This document shows positions 44,280 through 53,031 of a DNA stretch of 64,000 nucleotides, piece after piece; positions within the stretch are counted from its first letter, which is position 1; each line of letters opens with the position of its first letter. The notes beneath the pieces were generated by a model that saw only the letters and a list, made by a program, of their open reading frames with translations, was not told the origin of the DNA and did no database searches. The translations under genes were made by a program, and so were the position numbers. Source of the stretch: an uncultured Paracoccaceae bacterium (GTDB taxonomy: Bacteria > Pseudomonadota > Alphaproteobacteria > Rhodobacterales > Rhodobacteraceae); the NCBI GenBank assembly GCA_937916485.1, contig CALFSV010000118.1, positions 1 to 64,000 on the forward strand. The letters run 5' to 3'.

Positions 44280-45521
44280 CTAATAGGCCAACTCGAATAG
44301 CGCGCCGGCAAGCACCTGGATGCCTGCCACGATGTCGTCGATGGTCGAAAATTCCTCGGGTGTGTGGCTGCGCCCGTCTTCGCTACGCACGAAAACCATG
44401 GCGACGGGGCAGATGCGTGCGATCTGCTGGGCGTCGTGCCCTGCGCCGCTTGCCATATGCAATGCAGGGATGCCCTGACGTTTCGCCGACGCCTCAAGGG
44501 CTGCAATCAGGGCGGGGTCGCTGGGGCTGCCGGGATGGTCGAACAGAACGAGGGTTTCCAGCCCAAGGCCGCGCCGTTCGGCGATCTCGGTCAGGGTCGC
44601 CGCGTGGGCGGCGTGCATCCGCGCCGCCTCGTCCTGTATCGGGTGTCGGGCGTCGACAGTAAAGGTGACGGACCGGGGGATGATGGCAGGCGCATTGGGC
44701 GACACATGGCATCGTCCGATGGTCGTCACCGCGGGGCGGCCCATCCGGTGCGCATGGTCGATCAGGCGCGACGCCACTTCGGCAAAGCCCGCCATTGGGT
44801 CGCGCCGCAGATCCATCGGAAAGGCCCCGGCGTGGTTCTGTTCGCCGGTCAGGGTGACCTCGGTATGCCGGATCGCGGTGATACCGGTGACCACAGCCAC
44901 GGGAATATCGGCGTGCTCCAACACCGGCCCCTGTTCGATGTGCAGTTCAACAAATGCGGCGATATCGTCGCGTTTCGCCTCGTCCAGCCGGGCCGGATCA
45001 AGGCCAACCGCCTGCATGGCCTGACCTATGGTGCCGCCATTCGCCTCCTTTACCGTGTCGGGATCCGTTGGGCTGACCCGCCCAACAAGCGCGCGAGAGC
45101 CCCAGAAGCCGGCGGTCGGAAAACGGCTACCCTCCTCTTCGCAAAGCGACACCATTTCGAGGGGGCGTTTAGGCGGGCCAAAGGTTTTCACCAGCGTCTT
45201 GATCGCAACAAGCGCCGCGATAACCCCGAGCGCACCATCATAGCGCCCACCCGGACATTGGCTGTCGATGTGAGAGCCGGAAACGATGGCCTTGCCCCCG
45301 TCGCTCCCCTCGATCCTGCCCCAAAGGTTGCCGGCTGCATCCATCCGGGTGGTCAGTCCGGCGGCGGTGGCCCAGTCCTCTACCATCGCATTGGCGGCGA
45401 CCCAGTCGTCGGAAAAGGCAGTCCGCCAGACTCCGGTTTCGGAATGCGCCCCGATGGCGCCAAGCGTCATGATCATGGTTTCAACTTCGACCGCATCGAT
45501 GGCGGGTATGGGGTTGGTCAT
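44280..45521 (-). CDS. N-carbamoyl-L-amino acid hydrolase / allantoate amidohydrolase family (M20)
   Basis: 413-residue di-metal amidohydrolase of the M20/AmaB-HyuC group. Metal ligands are visible in GSHIDSQCPGGRYDGALGV near residue 82 and in the tandem acidic CEEEGSRFPTAGFWGSRA near 128; VELHIEQGPVLE and GITAIRHTEVTLTGEQNHAG follow near 197-236. It cleaves carbamoyl groups from L-carbamoyl amino acids or ureido acids such as allantoate. ATG at 45521 has GAAGGAG eight bases upstream; GTG at 45530 abuts that site. It precedes the ABC operon by 184 bases. Confidence 0.86.
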   Translation of the reverse strand: MTNPIPAIDAVEVETMIMTLGAIGAHSETGVWRTAFSDDWVAANAMVEDWATAAGLTTRMDAAGNLWGRIEGSDGGKAIVSGSHIDSQCPGGRYDGALGVIAALVAIKTLVKTFGPPKRPLEMVSLCEEEGSRFPTAGFWGSRALVGRVSPTDPDTVKEANGGTIGQAMQAVGLDPARLDEAKRDDIAAFVELHIEQGPVLEHADIPVAVVTGITAIRHTEVTLTGEQNHAGAFPMDLRRDPMAGFAEVASRLIDHAHRMGRPAVTTIGRCHVSPNAPAIIPRSVTFTVDARHPIQDEAARMHAAHAATLTEIAERRGLGLETLVLFDHPGSPSDPALIAALEASAKRQGIPALHMASGAGHDAQQIARICPVAMVFVRSEDGRSHTPEEFSTIDDIVAGIQVLAGALFELAY

Positions 45522-45709
45522 GGCGCGCACTCCTTCAGGGACAAACCGACGATGCCGCCAATCTGTGCACCCGCCCAGAGCGGATGGCGTCTTTTGGACC
45601 GAGTCGGCGGTCTGTAAATGTGAACTGCCCTGTTCGGGTCTTTGGGCCCTGTCGGGTGCTGAAACTCTAGGCGGAGTCGAAAGGGTCCGGGTCTGCTGGC
45701 CTCAAATAA

Positions 45710-45727
45710 TGGTGCACTGTGCATCCA
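45710..45727. promoter_or_regulatory. Near-palindrome in the divergent hyu promoter region
   Basis: TGCAC-T-GTGCA (45713-45723) flanked by TGG and TCCA gives an almost symmetrical 18-base element in the 243-base gap between the carbamoylase gene (leftward) and hyuA (rightward). It is a reasonable operator for the GntR/FCD protein encoded at 50755-51735, but I found no clear second copy. Confidence 0.3.
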
Positions 45728-45764
45728 GAGTGCTATCGGTTGAGGGCATTGGAGAGGATTTATC

Positions 45765-47843
45765 ATGAAAGCGATTGGTGTGGATGTGGGCGGGACCTTC
45801 ACGGATCTCATCTATTGCGATCTCGCGACGGGTGCCCTTGGCATTCATAAGGTATCGACTACGCCCGATGATCCGTCGCGTGGCGTGATGGAGGGGATTG
45901 CCGCCCTTTGCGCGATGAACGGGGTGGCGCCGGGCGAGATCGAGCATGTGTTCCACGGCACCACCACGGCCACCAATGCGGTGCTAGAGGGCAAAGGCGC
46001 CCGCACCGGCATGATCACCAACGAAGGCTTTCGCGACATCCTGCACATCGGGCGGCACCAGCGGGTCGAACACTATTCGATCATGCAAGAGCTGCCCTGG
46101 CAAAACCGCCCCCTGATCCAGCGCCGCTATCGCAAGACGGTCGGCGGCCGCCTGATCCCGCCCACAGGGGCCGAGCTTGTCCCGTTGGACGAAGAGGGCG
46201 TGGCGCAGGCCGCAGAAGAGTTGAAGGCCGCCGGGGTCGAATCCGTGGCGATCTGTTTCCTGTTTTCCTACCTCAACCCGGCACACGAGCTTCGGGCCAA
46301 AGAGATCGTCGAGACGGTGATGCCCGACGCCTTTGTCACGACCTCATCCTTCATCTCTCCTCAGTTCCGCGAGTTTGAGCGGTTCACGACAGCGGCCCTC
46401 GCCGCCTTTGTCGGCCCCAAGGTTGATCGCTACATCGCGGGCCTTGGACAGGCGTTGCAGGACATCGGCGTCAAGGGCGACCTGCGCGTGATGGCGTCGA
46501 ACGGCGGGGTGGCGACCCCCCGGATGGTGACGGAAAAGCCCGCCTTGACCCTTTTGTCGGGGCTGGCGGCAGGTGTTTTGGGCGGCGGCTGGATCGGGGC
46601 GCAATGCGACCGGTCCCGGCTGATCACCTTTGACATCGGCGGAACCTCTGCCGACATCGGCATCGTCGTTGACGGGGTGTTTGCAGAAACCGACGCCCGC
46701 TCGACCTCGATCGCGGGCTTTCCCTTGCTGATGCCGATGCTGGACATTCATACCATTGGCGCCGGTGGCGGCTCTATCGCCCATGTCGACCGGGGGGGCG
46801 CTTTCCGGGTCGGGCCGCAAAGTGCGGGCGCGGTTCCCGGACCCGCCGCTTACGGCCGGGGCGGGACAGAGCCTACGGTAACGGACGCCAACCTTGTGCT
46901 GGGCCGGTTAGACCCCGGTGATTTCCTTGGGGGCGACATGGGTCTTGATGTCGAAGCCTCTCGCGCTGTTATCGGGGAACTCGCCAAGACCCTCGGCCTT
47001 GGCCTTTTGGAAACCGCCGAAGGGGTCCTGACGATCCTGAACGCCAATATGGCCAACGCCATCCGGTCGCGCACCGTGCAAAAGGGGATCGACCCGCGCG
47101 GATTTGCCCTTGTCGCCATGGGCGGGGCAGGGCCGCTGCATGGGGCCGATGTGGCCGCCATGTTGCAGGTGCCCGAGGTGATCGTGCCGCCCTATCCGGG
47201 GATCACATCGGCCATGGGCCTATTGACGACCGATCTGAAATACGACGCGATCCGCACGCAATTTCAGGTCTCGGTCAGCCTCGACGTTGCCCGCGTGGCC
47301 GGCGACTGCGCCGAGATGGAGGCCGAGCTTGCCGCCCGTTTTGCCGATGACGGTGTGCCCGCTGCAGATGTCGAGTATCTGCGCAGCGGTGACCTGCGCT
47401 ATGTGGGCCAGGGGTATGAGCTGAAGGTTCCCTTGCCCTCCGGCCTCATTGATGCGGCGGGGATGGCGCAGGTCTGGGAGGATTTTCACGCCGCCCACGC
47501 CGCCGAATATGGCCATGCCTTCCGCGAAAGCCCGATCGAGCTTGTCAACGTCCGCGTCACAGGCCGGGGGCCATTGCCCAAGCTGGCCGCCATGACAGCG
47601 CCGGCGGGCGGGTCGCTTGAGGCGGCTCTGGTCCGCCAGTCCGACTGTGTGTTCCGGGGGGCCGGCGGGTTGGAAACCCATAAGACGCCGGTCTATCGCC
47701 GGGATCAGCTGCCAGTCGATACCCCCTTCGACGGTCCCGCGATCCTTTTGCAAAAGGACAGCACGACCGTTGTCCCACCGCTGGCCCGTGCCGTCGTCCA
47801 CCCTTCGGGCAGTATCATCATCACATTGGGAGCCGCCGCATGA
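45765..47843 (+). CDS. hyuA: Hydantoinase/oxoprolinase subunit A
   Basis: 692-residue ATP-dependent hydantoinase A (N-methylhydantoinase/5-oxoprolinase N-terminal half). The actin-like nucleotide fold is marked by GVDVGGTFTDLIYCD at residue 4, HGTTTATNAVLEGKGA near 64, the TFDIGGTSADIG phosphate loop near 287 and GAGGGSIAHVD near 330. With HyuB it opens imide rings (hydantoins, N-methylhydantoin, oxoproline) using ATP. Its stop overlaps hyuB as ATGA. It diverges from the carbamoylase gene. Confidence 0.92.
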   Translation: MKAIGVDVGGTFTDLIYCDLATGALGIHKVSTTPDDPSRGVMEGIAALCAMNGVAPGEIEHVFHGTTTATNAVLEGKGARTGMITNEGFRDILHIGRHQRVEHYSIMQELPWQNRPLIQRRYRKTVGGRLIPPTGAELVPLDEEGVAQAAEELKAAGVESVAICFLFSYLNPAHELRAKEIVETVMPDAFVTTSSFISPQFREFERFTTAALAAFVGPKVDRYIAGLGQALQDIGVKGDLRVMASNGGVATPRMVTEKPALTLLSGLAAGVLGGGWIGAQCDRSRLITFDIGGTSADIGIVVDGVFAETDARSTSIAGFPLLMPMLDIHTIGAGGGSIAHVDRGGAFRVGPQSAGAVPGPAAYGRGGTEPTVTDANLVLGRLDPGDFLGGDMGLDVEASRAVIGELAKTLGLGLLETAEGVLTILNANMANAIRSRTVQKGIDPRGFALVAMGGAGPLHGADVAAMLQVPEVIVPPYPGITSAMGLLTTDLKYDAIRTQFQVSVSLDVARVAGDCAEMEAELAARFADDGVPAADVEYLRSGDLRYVGQGYELKVPLPSGLIDAAGMAQVWEDFHAAHAAEYGHAFRESPIELVNVRVTGRGPLPKLAAMTAPAGGSLEAALVRQSDCVFRGAGGLETHKTPVYRRDQLPVDTPFDGPAILLQKDSTTVVPPLARAVVHPSGSIIITLGAAA

Positions 47844-49588
47844 CCCGGATTGACCCGATCACCGCCACCGTCATCCAGGGCGGGCTTGAGAACATCGCCA
47901 TCGAGATGGGGCACAAGCTGATGCGCATGTCCTACTCCTCGATCATTCGGGAATCCGAGGATTTCGGGGCCGCCCTGACCGATGCGACCGGTCGCCAGAT
48001 GTGCGAATGCAAGATGTCGACCCCGCTCCAATCCGGCCCGATCCCGGGTTATGTGCGCAACGTTCTTGAGGTGCTCAAGGGGCGGGGCGACCCGATCCGC
48101 CCTGGCGATGTGATCATGCACAACGATCCCTATGGCGGGGCCAGCCACGGCCCCGATGTCGCCTTTTGTGTGCCGGTGTTTCACAAGGACGCCCTGATCG
48201 GATGGTCCGTAACCACCGCCCACCATCTGGATATCGGGGCCCTCAGCCCCGGCAGCTGTGGCATCGTGGACGCGGTCGATACCTATGCCGAGGGCCTGCA
48301 ATTCAAGGCGATCAAGGTCTATGACCGTGGCGAAAAGAACGAGGCCGTCTGGCATATCCTGCGCGCGAACATCCGGGCGCAAGAGCTTGTGGTGGGGGAT
48401 ATGGAGGCGCAGATCGAGGCTGCTCGTATCGGTGCCGCCCGCTTTCTTTCGCTGGTCGAGGGCTATGGCATCGACGATGTCTATGCCGCCTTCGAAGACC
48501 TGATGGACTACTCCGAGCGGCTGATGCGCGACGCCATCCGTGACCTGCCTAACGGAGACTACACGGCGACAACCCATCTGGACGGCTATCTCGACGATCC
48601 CGATCCGACGCGCCACCATCTGCCGCTTGTTGTCACGCTTAAGGTGCGCGGTGACACTCTGACGGTCGATCTTACTGGCACCGCCCCGCAACTGCCGGAC
48701 AAGCCGGTCAATATGCCCCTTGTGGGCACCGTCGATTGCGCGGTCTGGCTGACGATCCGGTCGATCCTTCTGGACAGCGCGGTCTATGGACCGATCCCCC
48801 AGAACTCGGGCCTGACCCGCCCGATCGAGATCGTTGCCCCGCGTGGCTGTATGGCCAACCCGATCTTTCCGGCCCCCGTCATTGCCCGCTTCTGCTCGGG
48901 CAACCAGTTGGCCGATACGGTGATGAAGGCGCTTGCACAGGCCGTGCCGCATCAGGTGTCGGCGGGCATCGGCAACCTGCGCGTCGTTGCCATTTCGGGC
49001 CTAAACGAGGGCAACCATTGGGTCCATATGGAAATCATGGAAGGCAGCTATGGCGGCCGCTACGGGATGGACGGGATGGACGCGGTCGATACGCTATACG
49101 CCAACACCCGCAACAACCCTGTCGAAGATATCGAAAGCCATATCCCCCTGCGCGTCGATAGATACGAACTGCGTGAAGACAGGGTTGCCCCCGGCGAATG
49201 GCGCGGCGGGATCGGGACGATCCGGGAGTTTACCTTCCTCGACGATGCGGGCTTTTCCCTCGAAGGGGATGGGCACGCGTTCAAGCCCTGGGGCTTTGAG
49301 GGCGGTGCAGAAGGACATGTCGCCTCATTGACCCTGCGCGGGATCAACGGGGATGAGAGGGCGCTGCCCTCCAAGGTGCCCTATTGCAAGGTCCGGGCGG
49401 GCGAGCGGTTGATTTCAACCGGACCCTGTGGCGGCGGCTATGGCATCGGGTTTGAACGCGATCCCGAGGCCGTCGCCTCGGACGTGGCGGACGAACTGAT
49501 CCCGGCGGAAACGGCCTTGCGCGATTTTGGGGTGGTTCTGATCGACGGCAAGGTGGATCACGCGGCGACGGCGGCGGCCCGCGCATAG
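47840..49588 (+). CDS. hyuB: Hydantoinase/oxoprolinase subunit B
   Basis: 582-residue partner of HyuA. Family features: PITATVIQGGLENIAIEMG at the start, SIIRESEDFGAALTDATG near 34, the metal-site HNDPYGGASHGPDV near 94, and EIMEGSYGGRYGMDG near 397 with the C-terminal GPCGGGYGIGFERDPE. Cytoplasmic heteromer with HyuA; acetone carboxylase beta/alpha subunits are relatives but the neighbours favour hydantoinase. Convergent with the next gene, ten bases away. Confidence 0.92.
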   Translation: MTRIDPITATVIQGGLENIAIEMGHKLMRMSYSSIIRESEDFGAALTDATGRQMCECKMSTPLQSGPIPGYVRNVLEVLKGRGDPIRPGDVIMHNDPYGGASHGPDVAFCVPVFHKDALIGWSVTTAHHLDIGALSPGSCGIVDAVDTYAEGLQFKAIKVYDRGEKNEAVWHILRANIRAQELVVGDMEAQIEAARIGAARFLSLVEGYGIDDVYAAFEDLMDYSERLMRDAIRDLPNGDYTATTHLDGYLDDPDPTRHHLPLVVTLKVRGDTLTVDLTGTAPQLPDKPVNMPLVGTVDCAVWLTIRSILLDSAVYGPIPQNSGLTRPIEIVAPRGCMANPIFPAPVIARFCSGNQLADTVMKALAQAVPHQVSAGIGNLRVVAISGLNEGNHWVHMEIMEGSYGGRYGMDGMDAVDTLYANTRNNPVEDIESHIPLRVDRYELREDRVAPGEWRGGIGTIREFTFLDDAGFSLEGDGHAFKPWGFEGGAEGHVASLTLRGINGDERALPSKVPYCKVRAGERLISTGPCGGGYGIGFERDPEAVASDVADELIPAETALRDFGVVLIDGKVDHAATAAARA

Positions 49589-49598
49589 GCGGGGGCCA

Positions 49599-50753
49599 TC
49601 ACGCCTCTAGAAAGTCGCGCCAGCGGCGCACGACGTGGGTGTGTTCGTCCATAAAGGTGTTCCAAACCCGCGCCCTGCTCATCCTTTCGCGATGCGACCC
49701 GCCTTCGCGGCGATGGCCGGTGGGCACGCAAATGCGGCCTTCGGGATCGGGCAGGGGGCGGGCGGCGCGAATGCCGCCGTACCAATAGTCCCACTCATCC
49801 GGGTGCAGATGCCCCCTGATCCTGTCGGGAAAGGTCGCGTAATAGCCTTGCCGTGCGAAACAGGCCCCGGCCCAACCGTCCTGGCACCAGTTGAGAAAGT
49901 CATAAGCCGCATCCAGCGTTTCCCCGCCGGTCGCGGCCGAAATGCACAGGTCCGAATGCCAGCCCCGACACCCTTCGGCCGGGGTCGAGATGACGATGGG
50001 CACGCCCAGCCCCCGCAGCTTTGCCGCCGCTGGGGAAAAGATGGTCTGCAAGACCACGCCGCCCCGCTGGATCAGGCGGACGGCATCCTCGGCCTGCGAC
50101 CAGACGCCTTTGAAATGGCCGATCTTCTTTTTGTGGATCAGGGTGTCGATGACTTCGTCGACCTCTTCGACGGACAGGTTTCCTATGTCCTCAAAGCTCA
50201 GACCGCGCGACGCTTCGACCGCCAATGCCCCTTCGATGATGCCCAGAACCGGGTCGCCGATCAGACCGACTTGGCCTGCCCAACGCGGGTCAAGCATCCA
50301 GCCCCAGGTCGCGGCCTCATTCGGGGCCAGCCCGTCGCGCAGGGCGGCCAGATAGCCAAAGCTGTCGACCCCGTGGACCAGTGGCAGCATGGACAACCGG
50401 TCTGACGGGGTGCGGGCCAAAGTGCCATCGGGCTGCACGAAAAGCTTGTCAAAGACGGTGTCGATGACCTTGCTGACCCCGGATTGGGACTGGGCCGCGG
50501 CCATGATCTCGGGCCCGGTCTTGAGGCGGGCAAGGTCGATGGCCTGAATGCAGCGGGCGGTCCAGATCAGATCGACCGTGTGCCATTGCAGGTAGACGTC
50601 AAAGCTTTCGGGGCGCGTCACGACCCGCTGCAACCCTTCGATCCCGTCGATCAGCTCGAATTCCACCGGAAAGTCGAGCTCTTCGGCTGCCTTTTGGCGA
50701 ATGGGCAGGGGCAAAAGCTCGCTTCTGCCGATGACACGCAAGGGGCGCTGCAT
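49599..50753 (-). CDS. Signal-less PotD-type binding-protein homologue coupled to GntR
   Basis: 384-residue protein with the fold of a periplasmic spermidine/putrescine-type binding protein but no signal peptide: it begins MQRPLRVIGRSELLPLPIRQ directly at the first strand. It parallels the exported protein at 41778-43055 to the end (LDAAYDFLNWCQDGWAG, RQGYYATFPD, DEWDYWYGG, VVRRWRDFLEA). The ATG at 50753 is one base from the GntR stop, so the two are co-translated. A cytoplasmic ligand-sensing partner for that regulator is the natural hypothesis; a transporter component that lost its signal is the alternative. The frame is open upstream but inside the GntR gene. Confidence 0.8.
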   Translation of the reverse strand: MQRPLRVIGRSELLPLPIRQKAAEELDFPVEFELIDGIEGLQRVVTRPESFDVYLQWHTVDLIWTARCIQAIDLARLKTGPEIMAAAQSQSGVSKVIDTVFDKLFVQPDGTLARTPSDRLSMLPLVHGVDSFGYLAALRDGLAPNEAATWGWMLDPRWAGQVGLIGDPVLGIIEGALAVEASRGLSFEDIGNLSVEEVDEVIDTLIHKKKIGHFKGVWSQAEDAVRLIQRGGVVLQTIFSPAAAKLRGLGVPIVISTPAEGCRGWHSDLCISAATGGETLDAAYDFLNWCQDGWAGACFARQGYYATFPDRIRGHLHPDEWDYWYGGIRAARPLPDPEGRICVPTGHRREGGSHRERMSRARVWNTFMDEHTHVVRRWRDFLEA

Positions 50754-50754
50754 C

Positions 50755-51735
50755 CTAGACCAGCCTTGTGAGGTAGGGGGCAATGGACGGATCGCCGAAG
50801 ACGGCCAGCACCTTGAGCCGGTCGCGGGTCCGGATATGGTCGGCATCCAGATGATGGCGCAGCGCCATCGCCGCCCCGGTGCCGTCGCGGATCGCCAGAT
50901 GGTCCAGCACCAGCCGGTGTTCCAGCAGCATCGCGGTTTCGTCATGGCGGGCGATGTAGGTGGCGAAAAGCCGGTTCACGACAAAGGACAGCTGCGCATT
51001 GCGCACCACCTGCGCGAGCCGCAGGTTCCGCAAAGGGCTAAGGCAGGTGACATGAAGGTCGGTTTCCAGCCGGTCGAGCATATCCTCGGTCAAAGTCTGT
51101 TCGGCAGAGAGCGCGGAGGCGGCCCGCCCGCGCATCGCGGCCACCATGCCAAGGTCAAGGGCCGGGGCGGCCCGGTCCAATGCCGCAGGCTCTACGATTT
51201 GGCGGATGTCGTGCAGATCGTCGAGCATCCGCGCACTCAGCGGTCCGGCGATCCAATGCGAGGCCCTGTCCTTGGAGATTGTGCCGCGGTCGTGCAGCCG
51301 GGCGAGAACCTCGCGGGTGACGGTCCGGCTGACCTTGAAATGGTCGCAGATGCCCGATTCAGAGATCTGGTAGATGCCAAAGGGGATGGCGTTCATCATC
51401 TCCTGATCGACCTTCTGCACGATCATCTCCCAACTGGGGGGGACGAGGGCGGTGGTCTCATTGCCGGGCAGGTGCAGGTCCAGAAGGTGCAGGTTCGGAC
51501 GGGTTGTATCGTGGACGACCGTTCGGCCCACCACATAGCCCCGCGCCCCGTCCCGGGTCACGACGCCTTCGTCCGACAATAACTCCAACGCACGTTTGAC
51601 AGGCGACCGGCTGACGGACAGCCGGTCCGCTACCGCAGCCACATAAAGCCGGGTGCCTTGGGGCAAGGCACCTTCCCCGATGTTCAGGGCAAGCACGTCG
51701 CGCACGATCTCGTAATATGCCTTATGAACGTTCAA
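50755..51735 (-). CDS. GntR-family regulator with two winged helices and an FCD domain
   Basis: 326-residue regulator, about 80 longer than ordinary FadR-type proteins. Residues 1-72 are a typical GntR winged helix (AVADRLSVSRSPVKRALELL, wing ARGYVVG). A second winged helix follows at about 103-165 (ISESGICDHFKVSRTVTREVL, then HWIAGPLS). Residues 168-315 form an all-helical FCD domain with the Asp/His metal positions in LETDLH, LEHRLVLDH and RHHLDADH. FCD domains bind small carboxylates. The start is TTG at 51735 and is uncertain. It is one base from the binding-protein homologue and probably controls the hydantoin island. Confidence 0.85.
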   Translation of the reverse strand: MNVHKAYYEIVRDVLALNIGEGALPQGTRLYVAAVADRLSVSRSPVKRALELLSDEGVVTRDGARGYVVGRTVVHDTTRPNLHLLDLHLPGNETTALVPPSWEMIVQKVDQEMMNAIPFGIYQISESGICDHFKVSRTVTREVLARLHDRGTISKDRASHWIAGPLSARMLDDLHDIRQIVEPAALDRAAPALDLGMVAAMRGRAASALSAEQTLTEDMLDRLETDLHVTCLSPLRNLRLAQVVRNAQLSFVVNRLFATYIARHDETAMLLEHRLVLDHLAIRDGTGAAMALRHHLDADHIRTRDRLKVLAVFGDPSIAPYLTRLV

Positions 51736-52047
51736 GCGGGTCTCATCTTGCTGGCACTTCGGGCAACTCTAACAGGACTTGGCCGGTGGTCCATGTGTTC
51801 TGCAGACAATTGGGCCAAAAGGGCTTTTCCCCGGTGCCGGAACCTGCCAAGCCGCTAGGTAAGGGATCGGTCTGATGTGACGACCGCACCGGCTACGCCA
51901 GTTCGAACGGGCGCTGGGCCATCTGGGCATCCAAAGTGGCACGCGGGTTTTGTGAACGACCGTCGCGGTGATCAACGGCCGCTTTCGGGGGCTGAGACTG
52001 GAGCGTGTCTTGCGCCTGAGCAACCGTTTGGCGGGCTGCCAAGCTTG
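51736..52047. other. 312-base intergenic region between GntR and the quinone oxidoreductase
   Basis: No supported gene, RNA or repeat. It lies upstream of the minus-strand GntR gene and so should hold its promoter. The minus strand stays open for about 50 codons (51893-52044) after the oxidoreductase stop, but without a start codon or recognisable family. Base composition is the same as the surrounding genes. No intrinsic terminator for the oxidoreductase gene is evident. Confidence 0.5.
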
Positions 52048-53031
52048 CTACGCTCCGACTTTCAGGATCAACTTGCCCGCCGTCTTGCGCGATGCGAGGG
52101 CAGCGAACATGTCCTCGATCGTATCAAGGGTAAAGACACCTTCGATTGGGACTGCGATCGTCCCGTTCTGCACCCCTTCGATGACCGCTGCGACGCCCTT
52201 GGCCCAATCGTCGGAACCGTAGTCCATGTGGCCCAGGTGCATCCGGGTGAAGGTCAGGGACTTTTGCACCAGCCGTTCCCACAGGGTGTCGTAGGGCTTG
52301 CCCTCGGCCTCGCCATAGCTGACCACATGGCCCAGCTTTCGGATGCAGTCAAAGCTGCGATCAAGGATCGACGCACCGGTGGAATCGACAACCTTGTCCA
52401 CGCCGCGCCCATCGGTAAAGGCGAGGGTGGCGCTTACGAAATCCTCTTCGGCCCGGTTAATGACAAGGTCGGCCCCATAGTCCAGGGCGCGGGCCTCTTT
52501 CCCGGTGGTGCCGACGGTGCCGATGACAGTTGCCCCGGCTGCCTTGGCCAATTGGGTCAGGAACAGGCCGACCCCGCCGCCGATGGCGTGGATCAGGATG
52601 GTGTCGCCTGGTTTCGTCTTGCTGACCGTATGAAGAAGGTTCCAGGCGGTAAGGGCCTGAACATAAAACGCGGCTGCCACGTCAAAGCCGATGTCCTTTG
52701 GCAGATGAATGATGCGTTCGACAGGCACCGCGCAAAGTTGGGCAAAAGCGCCCGCATCCTCGCTGAAGGCGGCGACGCGGTCGCCGGGGGCAACGCCCGT
52801 GACGCCGTCACCGACGGCGACGACAGTACCGGCCAATTCCAGCCCGGCAATCAGGGGATAGCCCTTGGGGTGCGGATAGATGCCGGTCCGCATCATCAGA
52901 TCAGCATAGTTCAGCCCGGCATATTCGATAGCGACAAGCGCCTGCCCGGGGCCTGCAACAGGGTCAGGCATATCCCGGATCACGGTCGAACCGGGTTTGC
53001 CGTCTGGCGTCTCAATCACCACTGCGCGCAT
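52048..53031 (-). CDS. Zinc-independent quinone oxidoreductase (MDR family)
   Basis: 327-residue NADPH-dependent medium-chain reductase of the QOR type. Seen: GroES-like start with VAIEYAGLNYADLMMRTG near 36, GLELAGTVVAVGDGV near 63, the AALTAWNLL-type segment near 127, the nucleotide loop HAIGGGVGLFLTQLA near 149 and the C-terminal RKTAGKLILKV. The zinc ligands of alcohol dehydrogenases are missing. It reduces quinones or enones. Single gene, no evident operon partner. Confidence 0.87.
   Translation of the reverse strand: MRAVVIETPDGKPGSTVIRDMPDPVAGPGQALVAIEYAGLNYADLMMRTGIYPHPKGYPLIAGLELAGTVVAVGDGVTGVAPGDRVAAFSEDAGAFAQLCAVPVERIIHLPKDIGFDVAAAFYVQALTAWNLLHTVSKTKPGDTILIHAIGGGVGLFLTQLAKAAGATVIGTVGTTGKEARALDYGADLVINRAEEDFVSATLAFTDGRGVDKVVDSTGASILDRSFDCIRKLGHVVSYGEAEGKPYDTLWERLVQKSLTFTRMHLGHMDYGSDDWAKGVAAVIEGVQNGTIAVPIEGVFTLDTIEDMFAALASRKTAGKLILKVGA

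Noticed and set aside
44364..45617. 417-codon open frame on the plus strand opposite the carbamoylase gene
   Set aside because: It is a shadow of the M20 hydrolase: no family features, no ribosome site, and the minus-strand product has all metal-binding motifs.
47840..49588. HyuB as an acetone carboxylase subunit
   Set aside because: No third (gamma) carboxylase subunit is adjacent, and the carbamoylases and racemase nearby fit hydantoinase.
51893..52044. Open minus-strand stretch after the quinone reductase stop, possible gene remnant
   Set aside because: About 50 codons without a start codon, ribosome site or recognisable family; too little to call a pseudogene.
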